Positions 20,701 to 28,115 of a DNA stretch of 28,115 bases are shown in pieces (the stretch's first letter is position 1; each line of letters opens with the position of its first letter). The notes beneath the pieces were generated by a model. It was not told where the DNA came from. It was given only the letters and a program-made list of their open reading frames with translations, and did not search any database. Made by a program: the position numbers and the translations under genes. This DNA is from Hypsibius dujardini (taxonomy: Eukaryota; Tardigrada; Eutardigrada; Parachela; Hypsibiidae): contig LRSR01009298.1 of the NCBI GenBank assembly GCA_001579985.1, positions 1 through 28,115 on the forward strand. Direction: 5' to 3'.

Positions 20701-23700
20701 TAGCGGAGGGTTGAAGAATGATTGGAAAAGTGAACTTCCATTCTTATTGCCATCGAAAGAAATGGGCCTCCCTCCTGTGAACATTTTTAGCAAATGCCCG
20801 TTGATCGGGTTAACCCAAAAATTCTTTCACGAGATGCCTGCTGCTATGCATATTGATTTATGTACCTGATCCATTGACGTTTTGCTCATAACCTAGAAGA
20901 AGCGAAAGTTTTAACTGCAAATACTAACCAAAGCAGTACCAGAGAGTGTCAAAAGCTCAGCTGACCTGAGAAAAATTTGCGGCAATTGGGGCGCTACGTT
21001 CAACCACAACATCACGAAGAAGGACACCAGCGTGAATATCCACGAAAGTTCTGCAAAAGGTATGAAAAAATAAGCTTGCACTCGGGCAAAACTGAAAGGC
21101 TTTATCTCACGTCATGATGCTGAACAAGTGCACCAAAGATTGGCCAAACGGCTTGGTCAACTTCCACGCCTTCTCATTTCCTCCTCCTGGCAGCAGATTA
21201 TTCTGAAAAAGATGGACATCATTATAGTTGACGTTTCAGAGAAGAAGCCCGCGATTCATCTTACAAAAACAGTGACGAATTGAGCCATGAAGACTTTAAT
21301 ATCAGTGGAGTTGGGATAGAGTTTGGTGCTCTGCTCATTCTGAGAGCGTTCTACCAACCAATTCCGGTTTCGAATTCGATCCGCCTATAAAGACATTTCC
21401 CTCTGCGGTTCTGTTCTCGTTTCAGTTATCAGACGATACTGACCTGAAACTCCAAGATAAACTCGGCCACCTGAAAACAGAAGAAAGATTATTACATGTT
21501 TGATTTCAGACATGCCGCGATTTAGTACCTGAATATATGCTGAAAGGTCATTAGGGGTGTGACTAGCCGTGGGTTTGGTTACGTTGATTAAACGCGCAAG
21601 AAAGGGAAAGATGACATCGTATGTAATGAGCTTGTTCTGAGAAAGATCCCGGGCCTGTCAGAAGAAACGGAAGGGCATGTCATTGCATTAGCCTCCGTCC
21701 GTGTAGACTTACAATATTTTTTCTCACCCGGATAATTTGCTCCTTGGTTTCGGAACTGAGACAGGCATCGATGACCGGCATGGCCCATTTGCCCTTGTTC
21801 CCGGCGGCAGGTGTGATTTGACATTGCCGAGTCGCCACCAGGCCGTCAACCTTGGCTTTGCCTGGGCATTCCACCTCAACCGTTTTACTGACTTCCGTCC
21901 GTGGCCAATGAACATTTTCAATCATCTCCTCCCGACAACGAGCTCCTAACCAATTAATGCGGTATGTATTGCAATTATCCTACATCACAGTCAAGTGTTA
22001 ATATGCGTACCCTTAATGACGCTGCAGTATCGATCGCAAGTCACTTCGTCATCTGTCCATTCGCCGAAGCAGCGGTCTGAAACTCAGATTCAAGTGAAAT
22101 GGTTAAGAAAGACAACTCAGCTGTGGAATTGCATACCTCAATGACGACAATAACAAACTGTGAAACCTTTTGACTTACTGTAAACCCCAGAGGGCCAACG
22201 AAGCTTTACAGCTCCCCGTGTTCCATCACGAAAGTCAGTCCAACGAATGGCGGTTCTAAATAAAATGTATGCCGATTGTGTTTTTAGATTTTACTAGTAC
22301 TGTAACGGACTGTTTCTAAGGATTTGGGAATAGCCGGCAGAACTTACCCGCAGTACTTAAGATGACAGTCCTTCATAATCATTCGGACCTCTCGAACGGG
22401 TAGAACGGTGAACCAGACGTTAAAGTGGCTAAGGTCCATCTGTAAGCTCTGCTCCGGCTCTTCCGACTCAGCATCCCATCGCCCCGAGTTCTTTTGATTG
22501 GAAAAGTAATGAGATCGCGCTCCCAGAGTCGTTTCGCCTATTATAACAAATATACTGTATGAACGAAACCTTTTTCGGTTATCATCCAGCTCTGCTTGAT
22601 TTCACATTAAGTTTATTTACCTGAGGCCGGCAGTAGAAGACCTTGAATAAAATTATTTTCTTTAAGCTATTCTTAACATTTCAGAGGTCCCTAGATTTTT
22701 GCTTACCGGACCCAAAATGTCCTCCGGCACCTTTCTGACCAAGCTTGGAACCTGAAACATGACTCAAGTATAGGCTGCGGCGGGCGAGGTCACAGAAGGT
22801 GAATCTTACTGTCTGAAAGGACGTTATATTTTCCTCCTTTTGAGTCCCAAGAAAACGTCACATGCTTCCAAACATTTTCTTGCGTCATAAGTGGACCAAC
22901 ATTGAGAGTTTCGTTGTATATCTTAATGACGAGTGACCCAGCCTCGAGTTTTAAATAAAATATATTAGGATGCTCCCTGTAATAGTAAAAATTAATAATG
23001 CAGGATCCAGAGGATTTTTATAAAACAAAAAGTCGTACTTGACGGAATATGACACAATGTAGCCGCTGCTGTGCCGATTGCGAACTCGAAGCCAGAAGGT
23101 CATTGTGACTGCAAACATCAGAATGCTCGATTACAGTAAAAAATATCCCATTGTATTTTTATTGTATCTGTTTCTCACACGAATCCAAGGCACGTAGGGG
23201 CTTTCCAACCAAAATGGCGTACTGTGATTTGGGACCACCTCTGAATTCCAGAAGGGAATTCGTAGATACCGCTGAAATTAACAACTTCGTAACAAGAACA
23301 CAGTAACGGTATAATACAATGCACTTGTGGGCATATTTGCTATTGAATGCATAACATATCGCACTTTAGTGTTCTAGAATGTCATCTACTGAAATGTCTA
23401 TCTACTGAAATTATAGTATATTGGCGTGAGGAAAGAGAAAATAACTTAAAATAATTGCACTGGCAGGCACTTACAGTCCAGACAAACCGATGAATGTCAT
23501 TAATTAAGAAAATACGTACCAATGCACATTCCTTGGGAGTTATATTCGAAACCTGGTCCACACTGAAAAGGGGTTTAGTGATGCATACAGTACGTTGGTT
23601 TCATGTGACATGGATAGAGGGACCCTTACCATACACTGATACCTAAGTACGATCAAAGAAATATTTGGTTAGTTATACTCATTTGTGTTACAGAGCTGTG

Positions 23701-23872
23701 ATATTTACCCATTCGAAGATTCCTTGCATTCCGGTACTTTGTAGTAGCGAGAGTCACAGTATAAGGTGAAGTTCTTATCGTTCAAGTGGGCGAGCTCCAC
23801 TTTAGCCCCGCTGCAGCTTAGTGCATAGAGAATAAACACAACACCGATTCGTAGGACAAAGTCTTTGGTCAT
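17705..23872 (-). CDS. Adhesion GPCR: EGF-like / pentraxin / HRM / GAIN-GPS / 7TM
   Basis: Cell-surface receptor with a large adhesive ectodomain. 34 exons on minus: 23872-23709, 23642-23630, 23562-23520, 23271-23179, 23108-23039, 22976-22810, 22751-22707, 22641-22621, 22537-22348, 22255-22179, 22076-22011, 21945-21713, 21654-21529, 21470-21444, 21384-21265, 21202-21111, 21050-20966, 20892-20866, 20774-20603, 20505-20321, 20246-20188, 20121-20046, 19979-19932, 19837-19728, 19652-19553, 19486-19414, 19174-19115, 19038-18989, 18921-18844, 18757-18672, 18594-18426, 18367-18304, 18238-18171, 18091-17705; phases agree, 1147 aa. Signal peptide 1-22; Cys-rich EGF-like part 38-73 (YQCMCGPGFEYNSQGMC); pentraxin/LamG-like 75-295 (MTFWLRVRN, WKHVTFSWDS, HFNVWFTVLP); HRM about 295-380; GAIN 395-690; GPS-like 680-733; TM1 740-768; TM2 after SSLHKN; TM3 with FCWM; TM7 with FSILQGSSLLCFSVLMNDE. 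The tail is about 170 residues. GPS lacks HL/T (CTCEDSGSFYGV). Closest family is uncertain. Confidence 0.92.
20046..20246 (-). other. Degenerate GPS motif region of the adhesion GPCR
   Basis: Exons 20246-20188 and 20121-20046 encode the four GPS cysteines in order (QCFR, QNC, MCTC). The usual tryptophans and the His-Leu/Thr cleavage triad are missing: after CTC comes EDSGSFYGVTTDMYD, continued in exon 19979-19932. The preceding 74-bp intron (20247-20320) was chosen because its acceptor restores the frame and it has a tattaac branch-like site; reading through it instead gives the wrong frame after the next junction. Confidence 0.75.
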
Positions 23873-24094
23873 GGCGAAACGGAATGGAAAGACTACGTTC
23901 TCCGCAAAATCAACTTATCAAACTTTGATATGCTCCATCCAGCATTTTATGAACGAAATAAAGATGGCCTCATCACAACAGACAGCTATTTTGTAGCTAG
24001 GTGAGGAAAAGAGGGATAACGGATCTTCAGCTCAGGCGCCTCGGGGTCCCAGGGTACAGTACTAGTAGTTTTTGCACCAGTTCCCCGTGGTTGT
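23873..24094. promoter_or_regulatory. 5' region of the adhesion GPCR gene
   Basis: Minus-strand upstream sequence of the receptor start codon. No clear TATA box or initiator on the minus strand. It contains one tactagta word at about 24060. It abuts a plus-strand promoter at 24095, so the two may form a divergent unit. Confidence 0.35.
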
Positions 24095-24126
24095 TATATA
24101 AAGCCCGGAGCGCGATCCCATCAGTT
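24095..24126 (+). promoter_or_regulatory. Core promoter: TATA box plus arthropod-type initiator
   Basis: TATATAAAG at 24095-24103 is followed by TCAGTT at 24121-24126. The A at 24123 is 28 bp from the first T of the TATA box, the usual spacing. The first downstream ATGs (24150 and 24159) open frames of 9 and about 79 codons; the longer one crosses an A/G-rich tract and has no known domain. The gene it drives, if any, is not recognised. Confidence 0.55.
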
Positions 24127-25411
24127 CGTTCACCGTCCTCCCTCCATTCATGCAGGATGGGGTCTGCGTTTTATTTTAAACAGGGGGAGAGGGGAGAGAG
24201 AAAGAGAGGAGAGGAAGGAAGAAGGAGCGTGCGAACAGCAGTAGTCTCGGTTACTTGTTGTTCGATCGGCTTTTTTGTGTGTGCATCCATAACGGGAACA
24301 GAAATGCGTTCAGGGAAGGAAAGAGCTGCCAGTCCAAACAGATGGAATTTCTCCCCTCGAGTTGGCTCTTTCACTTGGATATTCGCTATGCCGTAGTTGG
24401 AAAAATGTGGCGCGCAAAAATCGATCAGACCCGTCGAGGCGCATGTCATATTTCCCTTGTGCCGCATTTCCGATGGAACTCATCATTTGACTAATGTTTG
24501 GTAGGTAGAGTTGCCGAGTTGTGCCTTGTGCGTGCGAGAAAGCACACGGTCTTTTGACTGGTTCAGAGCACCGCAAGCTGCAAGAACCCTATCCTCTTTC
24601 TGGTTAACGTCACTCAATCATGGACAAACCCAGCACTATTTATTCACGGGCTTGGTCCGCCCTTTAGAGTGAGATCAATAATCTCAGTCGGTCCAGGTTA
24701 TATTGTTCATGGTTCGTTGGGCACAATTCGCTTACCAGAGAAGGCGCGTACGACAGCGCCTCCTACAGGGAATCGGATTACGTGGTAATCGAGGCTTGTA
24801 TTATATTATTGGTAGTGCTCGTTCATTACGGACCGGTCACCGTTAGATTGAGGTTCCACACATGCATTTATGCATTCAGCAAATCAAGATAAACATTTTT
24901 TTATGACGTTTAGCAGTTTAACTTGCATGACCAAAAGCTTATTGGCCAAGAAAAGGATGATTAGGACTTGTTCAGACACGCATAGAATTCCTCCCACAAC
25001 TGCCCAGTGTCAGTGTCAGTACCTACCTAATGTCGTGGCCTAAAGAAGGATTTTCGTGTTTGCCCAGGTGTTGCCACAAATGAGTATGCCAGATTGGCTA
25101 AGTCGACACTTCACACACACAAATCCATTTTTCTTGTAAAACAAAGCTGTTTAAGCTACACCGCCCACTTATTAACTGACACCGGTATTGGGGACTTAGT
25201 TGGGGTCTAAGTGTGAAGGAAAGATCTAGCCGAACAGTCAGCACACCGGTCAGCACTCAACTTTTCCTTAATGTCCTGCTCCAACACATGATCGGTGGAA
25301 TTTTACCTGCACAGATTACAAGAGACACTTATTTCGTGCAGAGGATTGAGGTAGCAGAACTTACCGGTCTGTGCCTTCCTATTGACCTGACGGAAACTGC
25401 ATCCATCACCT
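24127..25411. other. Intergenic region, no recognised gene
   Basis: It contains an A/G-rich tract at 24183-24228 (ggggagag, then gaaggaagaaggag). Open frames of 60-130 codons on both strands overlap each other and none shows domain, membrane or splice support. Several accggt hexamers occur (about 24831, 25178, 25244, 25362). Nothing else is evident. Confidence 0.5.
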
Positions 25412-25571
25412 GTACTGTACTGCCGCGATTAAACCGGTCAGTTTAGCCGCGCCTCCGTCACACGCGCCTGTGTGTTGAGTGAGCACACACACTCACACAC
25501 TCACACTCATACAGGTCGAATGAGCTGCCCGGGTGCAAAAGGTGGTCGGTTTAATCGCGGCAGTACAGTAC
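25412..25571. repeat. Perfect 24-bp inverted repeat around a 112-bp loop
   Basis: The left arm 25412-25435 begins gtactgtactgccgcgatta; the right arm 25548-25571 is its exact reverse complement. The loop holds a (CA/CACTCA) microsatellite at about 25485-25512. No target-site duplication is obvious next to the arms. It could be a small foldback element or a transcribed hairpin. Confidence 0.75.
25485..25512. repeat. CA-rich (cacacact) microsatellite
   Basis: A run of CA and CACTCA units within the loop of the inverted repeat. Confidence 0.8.
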
Positions 25572-27519
25572 TTCACAACCGATGCAAACGATTCAGTGAC
25601 TACCATCAGTGGTCACCATCAAATCAACAGCAAAATCGGCTATGTGAAAGGAATTGGGGTCCCGCTCGAGCAGTACTTGGCAGTGGGAAGACCATCCCGC
25701 GAAATGCCATCTTCGGCAGCGCCAAATACGGTAGTGTAACGAGCAAGCAATAACTGCAACCACGCAACCATGGGGCTCTACCACGCTTTAATTCAACCGC
25801 ACTTAAACTAGTGCTCGGCTAATGCCAAGGAAGTTTTTGGGAAAACAATCGCGACAGGGGGGTTGATAAATCATCACGCCGCAAATGTTATTTTCTTACT
25901 CCCCGACATTAACTACACTGTACGGTCGGTATGCGAACGATGGAGAGAGAAGCAGTATGGCTGTATCAGATCGTGTTTTCAAATCCAACATCCCAACCTC
26001 AAACATGAACAAGTGCCTGTCAGCCAAGATCTTAGCGCCATGAGTAATTAATTTAACGAGACCGAAAACCAAGATAGCCGCACTAGAAATCAAAATTGGA
26101 AGAATTGCTACTTCATACCGTCAGCTCTCCGATCATATGTCTTTTGTTCTTTTGTTTGCGAGAATTTGTCTATCATTCGACTCCTACCAGAAATATCTTT
26201 GCTGCTAGAGATTGACCTGTCGTCAGCTGACGTTTCAGTTTTTACCAGAAGTTGTATATTTGTCCACTAAACATTATATCATTTATATATATATACGTAT
26301 TTATGAGATAGATATGGAACACTGGATAAGGTAAACTGACAACGATAAACAAAGTCGTTTGTTTCCAACTTATTCGTTCTCATTTTTAACGAAACACTAC
26401 AGCCTACTAAATCGTATTTCGACTCGAGGGGGTTAGAATAAAAATTTATTTTCTCCCAGGTGAGTAGTGAGTCTTGTACTGGTACTAAAATCATGGGTAT
26501 GCATTCATGCCTTAGATAGACCATGAGCAGCCGGGTCTGTCCCCTGTGCTGTGTTCTAGCAAATGTAGCCGAAAGCTGTTATCTGTGCAAGAGCGGCAGA
26601 AAATGGTCAAATGGGGAATCTAGTGTCCAGGCCGTTAATCCATTAATCCCGTCCTAGAGGATGCCCTGTTTAGGTTTCTGGAGATGGATTAGGCACAAAT
26701 CCATAAGGATTTACTCTTAATACCTGCCTCTTATGCGCTTTGTTCTTTTGTTGGGGCAATTTGAGGCTTTTATTGTTAACATATCACACCAGGGTCTGTA
26801 TAGATGTGTTCAAGCTCAATAGAGAAGAGAGGGCTGCCGTGTCCGGTGACAATATGCAAACAATTTCCGGCACAATCAAGGCTCACATTTTAAGTGAAAC
26901 ATTATTGACCACCGAACTCAAACAAACTCACCAAAAAGCCTGATTGAATGAACTTCCCTTGTTTGTCCAGTTCCGGATCAAATTGCCCATTTGTTCTCGC
27001 CAAGAGAGCAGATTCTCGACCAGAGCTCAGACCAAAAGGAACCAATCTTGACACTACTGGTACGTACAGTACTTGTACTTACAGATGGGCAAATGCATAA
27101 TACAGAATTACGGGAGCGAAGAGGAAATAGTGCCATCGATCAGAGGGAAAGACCATGTAACCCAAACAAAGGACTCGTGTCGGTTGATTTGTCGGCTGGT
27201 TAAAATAGGCTCTCCCCAATTCAGACTACTGGAACAAGCACGCGGAAACAATGTCGAAAGAGACGATTCACCAAGAGGTGGAAACGAATTACTTGAAGCA
27301 AAAGTTGAATATCCAACTGACTTGTTATTCCTTGGCAGCTCACAAAAATGTCGCTCACAAAAATCTTTGAACACCAAAATAATACAGTAAGAATATGAAA
27401 ATACATTAGATCATGATCCGGAGATGAACATTTTGGTAGACAAGTTAATTTCTCTGGCGTACAAATGAATCGAAACATTCTGGGGCCAGTGGCAGATTGA
27501 GGTCGGTAAAAAGCCAAAC
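25572..27519. other. Intergenic region, no recognised gene
   Basis: It holds a short AT dinucleotide run (26284-26299) and scattered gtacagtac-type words (27060-27080). Open frames up to 128 codons (27221-27607, minus) lack splice or domain support. I can identify nothing functional. Confidence 0.45.
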
Positions 27520-27778
27520 TCATTTTAGATGATGGGAAGGGGAGGGGACCAATGGAAGGGTCATTCCGCGACTGTTCGGGCAGTGTCCGGCGGGATGGAG
27601 CCGGCATAGTTCTTCATCCTCGCTCTTGTCCAACCAAGTGTCCAATAACGAGAGCAAGCCCTCATATGGGGGGAGTCTCTCAAAAAGGACCATCGAAATA
27701 ACAAAATCCTGTTCTCTTGGATAAGGCAAGTACTAGTCTTCGTACCAGTACTCTTGACGAACTGAGAAAGAACTTACT
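27520..27778 (-). other. Candidate terminal exon of an unrecognised minus-strand gene
   Basis: A 70-codon frame ends in a stop at 27520 and contains LFERLPPYEGLLSLLDTWL followed by an acidic stretch. A phase-0 acceptor at 27732 and a gtaagt donor at 27778 could join it to upstream coding-like sequence at about 27779-27860 (WLYLLLNTPSQIYIGHP in one frame). The intron would be only 45 bp, shorter than the others here, and the other frames are open too, so this is a weak call. No family is recognised. Confidence 0.22.
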
Positions 27779-27968
27779 GGATGTCCAATATAAATCTGGC
27801 TTGGAGTATTAAGCAGCAAGTAAAGCCAGCTCGCGGATATAAGCGGATCGGATTCCCGCCGATCTCGATTGTCGTTCCTTCATTGTTGGTTGCCCGATTC
27901 CTCTAGCGCGGATACGAACAAACGCACTGGACGACAATTTATGATTTCATTTCAAAGCTGATTAGGGA

Positions 27969-27998
27969 ATCCTGATCCTGATCCTGATCCTGATCCTG
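27969..27998. repeat. (ATCCTG)5 hexanucleotide microsatellite
   Basis: Five perfect tandem copies of ATCCTG end at a ctgcag site. It lies in sequence with no called gene. Confidence 0.9.
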
Positions 27999-28115
27999 CA
28001 GGACGAGTTTAGGCGCCGATCTCCGTCATACCTTGCTTCATTTTCCTAACCATTGCGCGTTGTTATCCAGTGTATTTGCCTATAAGAACTAAATTTAGAG
28101 AGGGATCGGGACCTT

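Noticed and set aside
24001-24576. Overlapping 79-131-codon frames on both strands
   Set aside because: Low-complexity A/G-rich sequence keeps several frames open at once; no domain or splice evidence separates them.
25472-25753. 93-codon plus-strand frame through the CA repeat
   Set aside because: It starts in a microsatellite and crosses the perfect inverted repeat; its openness is explained by repeat sequence.
28040-28060. Start of an IMP3-like gene (MVRKMK on the minus strand)
   Set aside because: Only six residues resemble IMP3, and the following residue and donor position do not continue the IMP3 sequence.

Overview
This is animal nuclear DNA, not bacterial: almost every gene is cut into many short exons by introns that are mostly 55-100 bp, with GT...AG borders, joined in consistent phase. 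An r-type (Gq, arthropod-like) opsin, very small introns, tight gene spacing and near-balanced base composition suggest an arthropod-like ecdysozoan, possibly a small crustacean such as Daphnia. That placement is inference; no gene here proves the species.

Layout, left to right: (1) 1-2128, minus: an r-type opsin in 11 exons, running off the left edge inside its C-terminal tail. (2) 3358-8649, plus: UPF2, the nonsense-mediated decay scaffold, 16 exons, about 1191 aa. (3) 8841-10963, minus: ODR4, a membrane protein needed for GPCR export from the ER, 9 exons, about 522 aa. (4) 11092-12459: a 1.37-kb non-autonomous DNA transposon that I see from 25-bp perfect terminal inverted repeats and 7-bp perfect target-site duplications; it lies upstream of ODR4. 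(5) 12864-14165, minus: a membrane-anchored short-chain dehydrogenase close to DHRS7B, 6 exons. (6) 15063-17293, plus: a stomatin/MEC-2-type SPFH protein, 16 exons. (7) 17705-23872, minus: a 34-exon adhesion GPCR, about 1147 aa, with signal peptide, EGF-like segment, pentraxin/LamG-like domain, hormone-receptor motif, GAIN domain, an atypical GPS and seven membrane segments. (8) 23873-28115: mostly non-coding, with a TATA+initiator promoter, a 24-bp inverted repeat with a 112-bp loop, microsatellites and one weak candidate terminal exon near the right edge.

Genes alternate in direction: opsin/UPF2 and DHRS7B/stomatin are head-to-head pairs; UPF2/ODR4 and stomatin/adhesion GPCR are tail-to-tail with 191 and 411 bp between stop codons. 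The genes do not form an operon or a single pathway. The only shared theme is membrane signalling (opsin, adhesion GPCR, the GPCR chaperone ODR4 and stomatin), which may be chance.

Exon borders were set by hand from splice signals and phase continuity; in all six genes the phases add up across every junction. The least certain junctions are named in the entries. I see no CRISPR array, rRNA, tRNA or operon structure.
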